Shown here piece by piece: positions 16,906-25,745 of a DNA stretch of 64,000 nucleotides. Below the pieces are notes generated by a model. It saw only the letters and a list, made by a program, of their open reading frames with translations. It had not been told where the DNA came from and made no database searches. A program made the translations under genes and the position numbers. Where the stretch lies: NCBI RefSeq assembly GCF_009789235.1, contig NZ_WSTB01000002.1:124001-188000 (forward strand). The letters are read 5' to 3'. The DNA is from Flavobacterium hydrocarbonoxydans (GTDB taxonomy: Bacteria; Bacteroidota; Bacteroidia; Flavobacteriales; Flavobacteriaceae). Position 1 is the stretch's first letter. The number at the start of each line of letters is the position of its first letter.

Positions 16906-17922
16906 ATGAAAAAAATTTTACTTATTGTAATGCTCTTTCTGAGTATAAAAAATTACGCTCAAGTTGCCATAACCCCATCCGACAGGGGAGCAAATGAGGA
17001 ATTCGAAAAAGGGGAACTTGAAAAATTTAAAAGCACCACTACCATTTTTGTTTTACCACAATTAAATAAGACAGAAGATTACGAAAAGATTCTAAAAGAA
17101 GTCTGGACAGTCACTCCTTATAAGGTTGTTGAATTTAAAGATTTTAAAATGAGTGATTATGCGAATGGTACATATTCAATAGCAAAATTCATCGGGGATA
17201 TATCTATAAGTGGAAAAGGTACTGTTTATATTCACACCAATTTCACAATACGAATTTTGGATAAAGAAAAATTCGATAAAGGATTTGCGAAACTGAAACC
17301 AGACGACAAAAAGTATAATAAAAAATTGAGTGGGCTTTTCAATGAGAATTTAACTTATATAGCAAGAGCTCCGCTTTCTGTTAATAATAAATTTTTAGTA
17401 GATGCAATGGTAGCCAGATCAGATGAGAAAATTAGCAATCTTTATGACCGAATGTACACGGAACAAAGTTTTACAAATACAAATTTAGGAATCCTTAAAA
17501 ACTACTTTCAACAGATAAACCAAATTATCAGCAAAGGTGAACATTGCGGACTTTACGATGATTATGTCACCCCGGAAATTAAAAGCCTAAAAGAGAATAC
17601 ACTTTATATTCCAGAAGCTTATATGATGGAATACAATGCATGGAAAGGAACAGAAAAACTTAGAGATGAAAAAGATCTTAAAAAACTAGTAGAGGATTAC
17701 AAATACAAGTATCAGTTTATTAGAGATGAAGATCTTGAAAAAAAGATTCTCAATAATGAAGACATATTCTATTTACGATATGTAAGTATGAACGGAAATA
17801 AATATTTAGATGTAGTGAATGCCAAGACAGGAAATCCAGCCTATTATTTTTATGGTGCTGGTTTTGCCTATAATTTAAAAGATGACGATTTTAAAAACAT
17901 CAGCAAAGCAATATCTAAATAA
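16906..17922 (+). CDS. Exported protein of unknown function
   Basis: A 338-residue protein with a clear signal peptide (MKKILLIVMLFLSIKNYAQ, cleavage near residue 19). The mature part is Lys/Asp/Tyr-rich with mixed alpha/beta character and no recognisable catalytic motif, repeat or lipobox. It is flanked on both sides by terminators whose stems share GCATTC/GAATGC, so it is transcribed alone. Probably periplasmic or outer-membrane-associated. I do not recognise a family. Confidence 0.7.
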   Translation: MKKILLIVMLFLSIKNYAQVAITPSDRGANEEFEKGELEKFKSTTTIFVLPQLNKTEDYEKILKEVWTVTPYKVVEFKDFKMSDYANGTYSIAKFIGDISISGKGTVYIHTNFTIRILDKEKFDKGFAKLKPDDKKYNKKLSGLFNENLTYIARAPLSVNNKFLVDAMVARSDEKISNLYDRMYTEQSFTNTNLGILKNYFQQINQIISKGEHCGLYDDYVTPEIKSLKENTLYIPEAYMMEYNAWKGTEKLRDEKDLKKLVEDYKYKYQFIRDEDLEKKILNNEDIFYLRYVSMNGNKYLDVVNAKTGNPAYYFYGAGFAYNLKDDDFKNISKAISK

Positions 17923-17930
17923 ATTCTAAT

Positions 17931-17969
17931 AAAGACGCATTCGCCAAGTGAATGCGTCTTTTCTTTTTT
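17931..17969 (+). terminator. Terminator between the exported protein and GH20 gene
   Basis: A 12-bp stem AAAGACGCATTC/GAATGCGTCTTT (17931-17942 with 17950-17961), followed by TCTTTTTT. It lies between two convergent genes and can serve the plus-strand gene; the minus side has only a weak T-run. Confidence 0.82.
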
Positions 17970-20265
17970 ACTCGTAATACAATTGTGAAGCACTAATCTC
18001 CTGTTTTTCTTTTCCTTCCTGTTGTATAAAACAACTCAACGTTGTTCCGCCAACCTGATCAAAATAACTGATATTCATTTTGTGAAAGCCTTTCTCCAGT
18101 TTTACAGCTCCATACGCCTCATTGAGCCAATGAATACCATCGTTATTCACTACTAATTCATCATCTATAAAAAGCTTCGATCCATCGTCTGAAAGGGTCG
18201 AAATGGTATAATTTGCCGTTTCTGAAACATAGATGTATCCGCTGAATTTTAAGCCGATGTAACGCTCTGTTTTTGTTTTCCATTTTTCACTGCTGATGGC
18301 GCCTTCGAAAATACCAGAAGCAACAGGTTTTGCTAATTCTAAATCCTGAACCTGTTGAAATAATGTTCCTGTAAAATAATCGTATTTCAACCCTTTTTTT
18401 GTTGGCTGAATGGTTAAGGCCGATTTTAAATCCGGGTTTCGAACTACTATTTTGCTGATGGAACTTTTTCTTCCGCTTTCGCTTATTTGAATAGTTTTTA
18501 TAATTCTATATTCTCCTTTCGGAATATTAATCGTTACAGGTTTTGTGTAAAGCACAGCTGTTTCATCCGGGTTATACCCATCAATAGTGTAGAAAATTTT
18601 TCCGTTTTTAACGGTTGGTTTTAAATCTAAAACATATTTTGAAGCTATTAAAGCAGTCTCTTCTGCACCAAAAGGAGATGGAACTTTATACAATCTTTTT
18701 TGTGCTTCTAATTTCTCCAGATGATAAGGCATTTTATTCAGAATAAAATTGTCGTAATTTTTGTTCTGAATTTCCGTCCAGGCAATTTCTGCCAAAGCAA
18801 ACACTCTTGGGTACAACATATAATTCAATTTTGCAGGACTGGTCAGGTATTCCGACCAAAGATTAGACTGCACACCCAAAATATATTTTTGTTCATCAAC
18901 CGTGAGGCTATCAGCAGGAGTTGGATTGTAATTGTATATTTTTTCAACTGTTGTTAATCTTCCTATTGTTAATGGTTCTTGTGGCGAATAGCCCTGATTA
19001 TAATCCAGATAAACCACCTGTTCCGGATTCATGATTACAAAATGTTTTTGTCTGGCTGCGCTAATTCCGCCAGCTTCACCCCGCCAGGACATTACAGCCG
19101 CATTTGGCGCAAGACCACCTTCCAGCATTTCGTCCCATCCTAAAATCTGTCTTCCTCTTGCATTTAGGAATTTCTCTATTCGGGTTGTGAGATAACTTTG
19201 TAATTCATGCTCATCTTTCAATCCTAAATCCTGGATTCGCTTTTGACAGTTAGAGCAAATTTTCCATCTTGCTTTTGGGCATTCATCTCCACCAATATGG
19301 ATGTATTTACTAGGAAACAAAGTCAAAACCTCAGCCAGAACATCTTCTAAAAAAGTAAAAGTTTCTTCTTTTCCGGCACAAAAAATATCTTCGAATACGC
19401 CCCAGGATTCTACTACTTTATAAGGACGATCCGGAAAACAAGACAAATTTGGGTAAGCCGTGACAGCCGCAGTTGCATGTCCCGGCATTTCGATTTCGGG
19501 AATAATATTTACATAATGGTCTTCGGCAAATTTTACAACCTCTTTAATTTCTTCCTGCGTATAAAAACCTCCGTATGGATTTCCATCAAAAAAATAAGGA
19601 AATCTTTCGAACTTATTGCCTACTAAAGTCTGTGCTCTTTTCGAACCAATTTCTGTTAGCTTAGGATACTTTTTTATTTCGATTCTCCAGCCCTGATCGT
19701 CTGTTAGATGCCAATGGAAATTATTTAATTTATAACTGGCCATTTGAGCGATAAAATCTTTTATAACATCAACAGAGAAAAAATGACGGCAGACGTCTAA
19801 ATGCAAGCCTCGGTAAGCATATCGGGGTTGATCTTTGATTTCGGCACAAGGCAGTTTGATTTTTGAAGTCAAAACTTTATTAGGCAAAAGCTGCAGCAAA
19901 CTTTGTACGGCATAAAACAGCCCTTCTTCCTGTCCTTTTACGATTATTTTTTTAGGAGTAATACTTATTTCATATCCTTCTTTTGAGGCCAAGGCAACAT
20001 TGGTTATAAATTCAATCTGAACATTGCTTTTTTGTTTTGGAAGATTCCTGTTGATGGCAGATTCGAAAATTTTAGCAGTTTTGAGTTCTTTTGCGCTGAA
20101 TTTTTTATTTTGGAAAGTTATTTTTACCTGGCCATCAATTTGGATACTATCAGGAGAAGCCTGATAAAAATTCGGGGAAGGAATTATAGTAGGATTATCA
20201 GAGAAAGACTGTGCATTTCCGATTGAATAACAAAAAACAAACAATAATAAGAGGTGTTTTTTCAT
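17968..20265 (-). CDS. Beta-N-acetylhexosaminidase, GH20, with C-terminal PA14-like domain
   Basis: A 765-residue exported glycosidase. Signal peptide 1-19, GH20b domain about 25-145, GH20 catalytic barrel about 147-500 with the catalytic pair Asp327-Glu328 in HIGGDECPK, then a chitobiase/Fn3-like segment and a PA14-like carbohydrate-binding region near 630-760 (FSGYIYVSETANYTISTLSDDGSKLFID). It removes terminal GlcNAc or GalNAc from glycans, chitin oligomers or peptidoglycan fragments in the periplasm or outside. A copy of the operator-like motif found upstream of the gntP cluster lies 56-73 nt upstream of its start, tying it to that regulon. Confidence 0.92.
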   Translation of the reverse strand: MKKHLLLLFVFCYSIGNAQSFSDNPTIIPSPNFYQASPDSIQIDGQVKITFQNKKFSAKELKTAKIFESAINRNLPKQKSNVQIEFITNVALASKEGYEISITPKKIIVKGQEEGLFYAVQSLLQLLPNKVLTSKIKLPCAEIKDQPRYAYRGLHLDVCRHFFSVDVIKDFIAQMASYKLNNFHWHLTDDQGWRIEIKKYPKLTEIGSKRAQTLVGNKFERFPYFFDGNPYGGFYTQEEIKEVVKFAEDHYVNIIPEIEMPGHATAAVTAYPNLSCFPDRPYKVVESWGVFEDIFCAGKEETFTFLEDVLAEVLTLFPSKYIHIGGDECPKARWKICSNCQKRIQDLGLKDEHELQSYLTTRIEKFLNARGRQILGWDEMLEGGLAPNAAVMSWRGEAGGISAARQKHFVIMNPEQVVYLDYNQGYSPQEPLTIGRLTTVEKIYNYNPTPADSLTVDEQKYILGVQSNLWSEYLTSPAKLNYMLYPRVFALAEIAWTEIQNKNYDNFILNKMPYHLEKLEAQKRLYKVPSPFGAEETALIASKYVLDLKPTVKNGKIFYTIDGYNPDETAVLYTKPVTINIPKGEYRIIKTIQISESGRKSSISKIVVRNPDLKSALTIQPTKKGLKYDYFTGTLFQQVQDLELAKPVASGIFEGAISSEKWKTKTERYIGLKFSGYIYVSETANYTISTLSDDGSKLFIDDELVVNNDGIHWLNEAYGAVKLEKGFHKMNISYFDQVGGTTLSCFIQQEGKEKQEISASQLYYE

Positions 20266-20320
20266 GTTTTGATTTGATGAGTTGTAATAAACTTAAAATT
20301 AGCAGCTTCATAAAGCCTTT

Positions 20321-20338
20321 TTTGCAAAAAAATCGCAA
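20321..20338 (-). promoter_or_regulatory. Operator-like motif upstream of GH20 gene
   Basis: On the minus strand this reads TGCGATTTTTTTGCAAA (20337-20321), identical over 17 bases to the two tandem motifs at 27141 and 27161 on the plus strand. Here the flanks extend it to TTTTGC-N9-GCAAAA dyad symmetry. It lies in the GH20/deoR divergent spacer and is a candidate binding site for the DeoR-family protein encoded next door. Confidence 0.6.
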
Positions 20339-20436
20339 AACAGAAAACTCCACTTAAGGCATTAAATACAAGAGTTTTATATCCATTTTTTAATTTTTAC
20401 ATAAAATTGTTTAGCAATATAATTGCAATATTTGAT

Positions 20437-20444
20437 TACATTTG
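20437..20444 (+). promoter_or_regulatory. -7 element TACATTTG of the deoR-like gene
   Basis: Matches TAnnTTTG, 20 nt before the ATG at 20465. A palindrome GCAAT-ATA-ATTGC (20414-20426) lies just upstream and could be an autoregulatory site. Confidence 0.5.
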
Positions 20445-20464
20445 TGCTAATAAAAATAAGTTTT

Positions 20465-21238
20465 ATGAGCGAGAATGAATCAATAAATTATACTAAGGAA
20501 GAACGAAAAAATCACATTCTAAAAGAGATTAACTTACATACCCGTGTAAGTTTCGACACCCTTTCTGGTCAGTTATTTGTTTCAGAAGATACCATCAGAC
20601 GCGATATTAATGAACTTGAATCAGAATCGTTGTTGATAAAAGTGAAAGGTGGTGCCATGACCAAAGCGTACCATCATTCCTCCTTAACTCAAACTTATGC
20701 CGGAGAATCCAAACAAATAATTGCACAAAAAACCATCGGTTTGCTTCATAGCGGAATGGTTTTATTAATTGGCGGGGGAACTACTATCAGAGAGTTCATC
20801 CGGCTGATTCCCAACGACATGAATTTAACTATTTTTACGGTGACTGTTTTATCTGCCGTAGAACTTTTAGACAAACCAAATGTCAAAATTATAATGATTG
20901 GCGGCAGCATTTCATCTTACAGCCAAATGTGTGTAAGCGGTGATGTTTACAATCAGTTAGCCAATATTAAAGTTGATTTATTAATACTGGGAACCAATGC
21001 TCTTGATATTGAGGGTGGTTTCTCAGACTCAGACTGGGAAACCGTTCAGGTAAAAAAAGCAATGATTCAGGCTGCTGAAAAAACAGCAATTTTAACCATC
21101 TCTGAAAAACTGGACACGGTTTTGAAAATGAAAATTGCCAATTTATCCGAAGTAAATTATGTAGTAACCGAAGTAAACCCCGATCACGAAAAAATACAAT
21201 CTTACAAAAAAGCAGTTCCGGGTTTAATATTTATTTAA
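20465..21238 (+). CDS. DeoR/GlpR-family transcriptional regulator
   Basis: A 257-residue regulator from the ATG at 20465 (MSENES); an upstream in-frame ATG would overlap the promoter. The N-terminal DeoR winged helix (about 10-65) has the signature VSFDTLSGQLFVSEDTIRRD and the linker KGGAM. The C-terminal sugar-phosphate sensor domain shows GGGTTIREF, GGSISSYSQMCVSG and the closing KLDT. Family members are usually repressors released by a phosphorylated sugar. It converges with a 4-bp overlap on the dipeptidase gene at the end of the catabolic cluster. Its likely ligand here is KDG-phosphate (inference). Confidence 0.9.
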   Translation: MSENESINYTKEERKNHILKEINLHTRVSFDTLSGQLFVSEDTIRRDINELESESLLIKVKGGAMTKAYHHSSLTQTYAGESKQIIAQKTIGLLHSGMVLLIGGGTTIREFIRLIPNDMNLTIFTVTVLSAVELLDKPNVKIIMIGGSISSYSQMCVSGDVYNQLANIKVDLLILGTNALDIEGGFSDSDWETVQVKKAMIQAAEKTAILTISEKLDTVLKMKIANLSEVNYVVTEVNPDHEKIQSYKKAVPGLIFI

Positions 21239-22305
21239 TCCCAGTTTTTCATTAAAAAATTAATCCAGTTCTGATGAAAGATCTTTTTCAAATCCTCATC
21301 AGCATAACCGTTTTTCTTAAAAATCAATACTAATTTTTGCAAATCAGCAATCGTATCCAAATCATAAGGTGACTGCTCTGTTCCGAAGGCTCCGTCTAAA
21401 TCAGAACCTACACCAATATGATTCGCATTTCCGGCCAATTGGCAAATGTGGTCCATGTGTTTAAAAACAGTTTCCAGATTGCAATTCATGCCTAAAGGCG
21501 TTGAAACCCCACGCTCCCAATCTGGGACCAGCATCCAGGCATCTAAAGCACCGCCTATAACAGCTCCTCTTGAAATCAGCGCTTTAATTTGCTCATCGCT
21601 AAACTGTCGGTTGTGATTTACCAGACTTCTGCAATTGTTGTGACTAGCCCAAACAGGACCATTGTAATGATCAAGTGCCTGCCAGAAAGCATCATCGCAT
21701 AAATGAGTAGCATCTAAAATGATATTCAAACGCTCCATTTCTTTTAATAATTCGATCCCATTTGCGTTCATCTTTCCGGTAGCATCAGTTCCGTTTGCGT
21801 AACGCCCCGGGCCATAATGTGCTGGGCCAACTGCTCTTAAACCGTAATTATATGCTTTTTCTAAATAAGATATATCTACGATGGAGTCAGCACCTTCTAA
21901 ACTCAGAATATAACCTATTGGCTTTTTTTCGTTTGAGGAACCATCATTCCATAAATCAATATGTTTTTGCAGCGAATTTTTATCCGTAATAGATGCCATT
22001 TCACCAGCGGCTTCCATGCATTTGTACCAGGATAACTGTCCTTGTGTCTGCGCCCACGCCTGTTCAGGAGAATTCCAGCCCGGAATGATGCTGTCAGGTT
22101 TTACAAATCGGGCTATTTGTGTCGCCACGACAATCCCAACATTGCCTTTACGTAAATCAGGCAGTGAAACCGTAGCTTTTGCGCGGTCTGGCTTATCATT
22201 CATTCCTTTTTCTAAATGACGTAAAGTCGCTACGTCATTTCGTAAATCTCTGTTCCATTCCATCGCATTCATGCTCAGGTCTAAATGGGCATCTAGTATA
22301 AACAT
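21235..22305 (-). CDS. Membrane dipeptidase, peptidase family M19
   Basis: A 356-residue amidohydrolase-fold dipeptidase. The HxD zinc motif is DAHLDLS (H7, D9). Further ligands lie in ILDATHL and WASHNNCRSL (His), and the substrate loop is GVGSDLDGAFGTEQSP. It lacks a signal peptide, so it is cytosolic. M19 enzymes cleave dipeptides, often with D-residues at the C-terminal position, and some act on other amide or lactone substrates. Last gene of the minus-strand gntP cluster, 17 nt after the PLP enzyme gene. This suggests it frees an amino acid or amino-sugar acid from a peptide-like conjugate. Confidence 0.88.
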   Translation of the reverse strand: MFILDAHLDLSMNAMEWNRDLRNDVATLRHLEKGMNDKPDRAKATVSLPDLRKGNVGIVVATQIARFVKPDSIIPGWNSPEQAWAQTQGQLSWYKCMEAAGEMASITDKNSLQKHIDLWNDGSSNEKKPIGYILSLEGADSIVDISYLEKAYNYGLRAVGPAHYGPGRYANGTDATGKMNANGIELLKEMERLNIILDATHLCDDAFWQALDHYNGPVWASHNNCRSLVNHNRQFSDEQIKALISRGAVIGGALDAWMLVPDWERGVSTPLGMNCNLETVFKHMDHICQLAGNANHIGVGSDLDGAFGTEQSPYDLDTIADLQKLVLIFKKNGYADEDLKKIFHQNWINFLMKNWD

Positions 22306-22322
22306 AATCGTTAAACCTAAAT

Positions 22323-23444
22323 TTATATATTAATTTTTCGGCTGCGCGCAGCAACACGCCATTCATCATAAATCTGATGTTTCGAATTAACCACCTGAAC
22401 CGAATCATACAGCGCACAGGTAGGACAAACATGATACGGCAAAGCATAAATAAGATCACCAATACTATAATGATTTTCTCCCCGGTTTTCGACAATCAAA
22501 TGTTCTTCGGAATGAGATAAGGCAAACAGGTTGTCATCATTTAAAATAACTATTCTTTTATTGATTGGGTTTTCAGAAGCTACCGCTTTGTATCCAATAT
22601 CAATACAAAAAGTATTTTCGGTCGGTTTAGAAATTACACTGCCAACCAATACCGCAGCAGGTTCAAATTCCTGTTCAGGTAAATTAGTTTGATAATTAGC
22701 ATCCCAGAAAACAAAGGTCCCGGGACTACACTCCACCTTTTTTTGATTGCTGTAAAAAGGAAATGTATTAGACCCACCAGCTACCATTTTTAATTCGTAG
22801 TTTAAATGTCTCTGAAACTCTTGTACTTTTTCGTTAATAACCGTAAATGATTTTGATGCGGTATCCATTCTTTCTTCAATACTTCCTTTTAGGTGACCAT
22901 CATAAATATGGACACCCAAAAGATGAAGATTATGAAGTAACCCGATATGATGCATTAAAGAAGTCCAGTCGTCGGAAAATCGAAAACCGGTTCTATTCAT
23001 CCCCACATTCAGGTCAACGTACACATTTAGTACACAATTACTTTTCCAGGCAGCATCATTAAGTTCCCGCGCTGAATCAATATTATCTACAAGGGTTGAA
23101 AAATAAATACTTGGATATTTTTGAATTAAAGAAATCCATCTCTCTTTTTTTAAACCTACAGGCTGGTACGCCAAAAGAACATCAGGAATCTGATGCATCG
23201 CACAAAGTTCAGCTTCGGCAATGGTGGCACATTTTACTTTATTGATATTATATTTTTTAAATAACTCCAGAATCTCTCCTGATTTATGTGTTTTAACATG
23301 AGGACGCAATTTCTGAACATCACCATCTACCGACTTAATCAGACGCTCAATATTCAACCGGATACGATCTTCGTAAACAGCTAAAAAAGGCGTATCAACA
23401 AGAGTTTCAGGATTAATCTCCCACCAATTTTTATGCATCTTCAT
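22323..23444 (-). CDS. Fold-III PLP enzyme of the D-threonine aldolase / D-serine dehydratase family
   Basis: A 373-residue protein. The PLP Lys is K51 in LRPHVKTHK, inside the alanine-racemase-like barrel. The C-terminal beta domain ends with PYHVCPTC (H338, C340), the His-x-Cys metal site of D-serine dehydratase/D-threonine aldolase enzymes. This family acts on D-configured beta-hydroxy amino acids, by aldol cleavage or by dehydration to a keto acid and ammonia. Its start overlaps the end of eda by 14 nt. With KDG kinase and KDPG aldolase alongside, dehydration of a sugar-derived beta-hydroxy amino acid such as D-glucosaminate is a good hypothesis. Confidence 0.85.
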   Translation of the reverse strand: MKMHKNWWEINPETLVDTPFLAVYEDRIRLNIERLIKSVDGDVQKLRPHVKTHKSGEILELFKKYNINKVKCATIAEAELCAMHQIPDVLLAYQPVGLKKERWISLIQKYPSIYFSTLVDNIDSARELNDAAWKSNCVLNVYVDLNVGMNRTGFRFSDDWTSLMHHIGLLHNLHLLGVHIYDGHLKGSIEERMDTASKSFTVINEKVQEFQRHLNYELKMVAGGSNTFPFYSNQKKVECSPGTFVFWDANYQTNLPEQEFEPAAVLVGSVISKPTENTFCIDIGYKAVASENPINKRIVILNDDNLFALSHSEEHLIVENRGENHYSIGDLIYALPYHVCPTCALYDSVQVVNSKHQIYDEWRVAARSRKINI

Positions 23445-24096
23445 TTTTTGTTTTTTTGACTACTTCAATTAAATCCTGAAAGGCTTCAAAGGATTTTTCA
23501 TAATTTAATTGCGCTAATAATTCTTTTGAAAACAAATTAGACCCAATTCCAACACAAACAACACCTGCCTTAAACCAGGATTTCAAGTTGTTTTCTTCTA
23601 AAGTTACACCACCGGTAGGCATTAATTTTAAATTAGGAAAAGGTGCTGTTATTGCCTTTACATAGCCGGGTCCTCCAATTTTATCAGCTGGAAAAAGCTT
23701 TACAATTTCGGCTCCTAATGCATTGGCATTTAATATTTCGTTTAAAGTTGCGGCTCCTGGAATCCAATAAATATTATTTTTAATACAGTAGTTCCCAATT
23801 TCCAAGTCAATATGAGGGCAAACAATACAGTCTGCCCCCAATTGGTGGTAAACTTGGGCATCTTTGATATTTAATACAGAGCCAACCGCTAATTTTAAGT
23901 CAAGATTTTTTGCCTTTCTAAAAGCAATCATTTGTTTAAAAACCTCTTGAGCATCTTCTGCGCGGGCAGCAAATTCGATTATTTTTATACCTGCATCAGC
24001 AGCTGACTGCAGAATGATTTCGGCAGTTTGAATATTTATTTGAGTTACTAAAGGGAGTACGCCCTGCTTTTTTAAAATACGGTACATATAGTTCAA
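23431..24096 (-). CDS. eda: 2-dehydro-3-deoxy-phosphogluconate (KDPG) aldolase
   Basis: A 221-residue class I aldolase of the KDPG/KHG family. The Schiff-base Lys is K133 in EIVKLFPADKIGG and a conserved Glu lies in IEFAARAED (E41). The phosphate-binding end is LMPTGGVTLEEN...GVGIGSNLF. It splits KDPG into pyruvate and glyceraldehyde 3-phosphate. It follows the kinase gene by 6 nt and overlaps the PLP enzyme gene by 14 nt, so it is translationally coupled in the cluster. Confidence 0.92.
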   Translation of the reverse strand: MNYMYRILKKQGVLPLVTQINIQTAEIILQSAADAGIKIIEFAARAEDAQEVFKQMIAFRKAKNLDLKLAVGSVLNIKDAQVYHQLGADCIVCPHIDLEIGNYCIKNNIYWIPGAATLNEILNANALGAEIVKLFPADKIGGPGYVKAITAPFPNLKLMPTGGVTLEENNLKSWFKAGVVCVGIGSNLFSKELLAQLNYEKSFEAFQDLIEVVKKTKNEDA

Positions 24097-24102
24097 TCTA
24101 TT

Positions 24103-25134
24103 TTATCTGTTAATTCTGTTGCTTGAGCCATTTTTAATAAAATGACTAATTTCGGCTGCTGTGCTAAGTGCAAAATCTCCAGGAATACTTTGTTTAATAA
24201 CACCACAAGCCGTTGCCCACTCTATACATTCCTGACCCGCTTTATTATGAGCCAATGCGTATAATAAACCTGCCGTAAAGGCGTCACCAGAACCTATTTG
24301 ATCGGTTACTAAATGTATTTTATGTATTTCAGATTGATAAAACGAGCCATCATGAAACAACATTCCGTTATAAAGATGCGTTTGCCCTTCGGATTTCCTA
24401 AAACTCATCGCTAAAGTTTTAAGAAAAGGCATTTTTTCCTTTAATAAAAAATAGGCTTTTTGAAAGCGATCAGCATCTGAATCCTCTTGGTCAGTTTTTA
24501 TTCCGAAGTAAATCTCTATTGCATCTAAATCTGCGACCGTAATCGTGCTATAATAAAGCAGTTCAGGCATAATCTCTGACGGATGTTTACCATATTGCCA
24601 TAATTTAGATCTAAAATTAAAATCAGAAGAAATAGAAATTCCTTTTTGATGCGCTGCTAAAATGGCTTCTTTACAAACCAAACCGGCTTCGTAAGAAACG
24701 CCCGGACTTATTCCCGACCAATGAAAATGAGTAACATCATTCAGAACGACATCCCAGTCAATTTTATTTTTGTCGATTGTAGCAAATGATGAATTATTAC
24801 GATCATAAATAACCTGCGACTGCCTAATCTGATTGCCCGCTTCTACGAAATACATCCCAATTCGATCACCACCATAAATACTATTAGACGTATTTACATT
24901 ATACTTGTGAAGTTCATTTAAAGCTAATTGAGCCAGATCATTTTGCGGCAAACGCGTAATATAATCGGTTTTTATACCCAATAGAGAAAGCAATACACAA
25001 ACATTGGCTTCGGCTCCGCCAATATGAACTTTTAATTCATTGGCCTGTGTAAACCTGTATCCATTAGCAACGCTCATCCGGAGTAATAATTCTCCGAAAG
25101 TTGCAACTTTAGTTTGTGGTGTGTCTGTATTCAT
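24103..25134 (-). CDS. kdgK: PfkB-family sugar kinase, probable 2-keto-3-deoxygluconate kinase
   Basis: A 343-residue ribokinase-fold enzyme from the ATG at 25134 (MNTDTP); an upstream ATG at 25188 would run into the intergenic inverted repeat. The N-terminal motif GGAEANVCVLLSLLG and the PfkB C-terminal signature TDQIGSGDAFTAGLLYAL (catalytic Asp in SGDA) are intact. Adjacency to KDPG aldolase points to phosphorylation of 2-keto-3-deoxygluconate to KDPG. The 139-nt gap before it holds a 14-bp inverted repeat but no promoter I could defend. Confidence 0.87.
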   Translation of the reverse strand: MNTDTPQTKVATFGELLLRMSVANGYRFTQANELKVHIGGAEANVCVLLSLLGIKTDYITRLPQNDLAQLALNELHKYNVNTSNSIYGGDRIGMYFVEAGNQIRQSQVIYDRNNSSFATIDKNKIDWDVVLNDVTHFHWSGISPGVSYEAGLVCKEAILAAHQKGISISSDFNFRSKLWQYGKHPSEIMPELLYYSTITVADLDAIEIYFGIKTDQEDSDADRFQKAYFLLKEKMPFLKTLAMSFRKSEGQTHLYNGMLFHDGSFYQSEIHKIHLVTDQIGSGDAFTAGLLYALAHNKAGQECIEWATACGVIKQSIPGDFALSTAAEISHFIKNGSSNRINR

Positions 25135-25174
25135 AGTTATTCTTTTTTGCCACAGATTATATAGATTTTTTTTT

Positions 25175-25235
25175 CGCCACGAATTCACTAATTAATTCTG
25201 CATATTTGATTAAAAAAATTCGTGAATTCGTGGCG
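25175..25235. repeat. Inverted repeat in the gntP-cluster spacer
   Basis: A 14-bp perfect inverted repeat CGCCACGAATTCAC (25175-25188) with GTGAATTCGTGGCG (25222-25235), 33-nt AT-rich loop, flanked by T-run and A-run. It sits between ridA and kdgK. The CACGAATTCAC core is of a kind I associate with dispersed Flavobacterium repeats. It may act as an attenuator or mRNA-stability element inside the operon. Confidence 0.6.
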
Positions 25236-25273
25236 GAAAAACTTTGAAAACATTTAATCCTTGGCATACTTTT

Positions 25274-25741
25274 TTAATATAATTCAAATACCGCTTCAAC
25301 TTCGACCGGAATATTATCCGGAAGAGACCCCATACCAACGGCGCTTCTTACTCCTATTCCGTTTTCCTGTCCCCAGACTTCTGCGAACAATTCACTACAG
25401 CCATTTATTACATAAGGATGTCTCAAAAAGTCTCCGTTACAATTCACCATTCCGAGTACTTTAATGACTCTTTTTACCTTATTCAGACTTCCAAAATTGG
25501 TTACTATCGTAGATAACATCGTCAAACCCACTTGTCGGGCAGCTAATTTTCCTTCTTCAATATCCATATCATCGCCAATTCTTCCGATAATTAAGGATTT
25601 ATCATCTCTCACGGGACCATGCCCTGAAAGGTATAAATATTTGCCATCGACTAAAAAAGGTTTATAAATTCCAAGAGGTTGAGGCGCTGGCGGTAATGAC
25701 AAGCCAAGAGTTTCAAATTTTTCTTGTGGTAATAGATTCAT
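25274..25741 (-). CDS. RidA/YjgF family protein
   Basis: A 155-residue RidA-fold protein (YjgF-like, longer N-terminus). Features are KPFLVDGKYLYLSGHGPV near the start and the conserved Arg/Glu end GIGVRSAVGMGSLPDNIPVEVEAVFEL. RidA proteins hydrolyse reactive enamine/imine intermediates released by PLP-dependent dehydratases. That matches the presence of a D-serine-dehydratase-like PLP enzyme in the same cluster. It starts 4 nt after the gntP stop and is clearly co-transcribed. Confidence 0.9.
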   Translation of the reverse strand: MNLLPQEKFETLGLSLPPAPQPLGIYKPFLVDGKYLYLSGHGPVRDDKSLIIGRIGDDMDIEEGKLAARQVGLTMLSTIVTNFGSLNKVKRVIKVLGMVNCNGDFLRHPYVINGCSELFAEVWGQENGIGVRSAVGMGSLPDNIPVEVEAVFELY

Positions 25742-25745
25742 GATA

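Noticed and set aside
20423..20464. Longer start of the DeoR-family gene
   Set aside because: It would overlap the TACATTTG promoter and the GCAAT-ATA-ATTGC palindrome, and adds 14 hydrophobic residues outside the winged helix.
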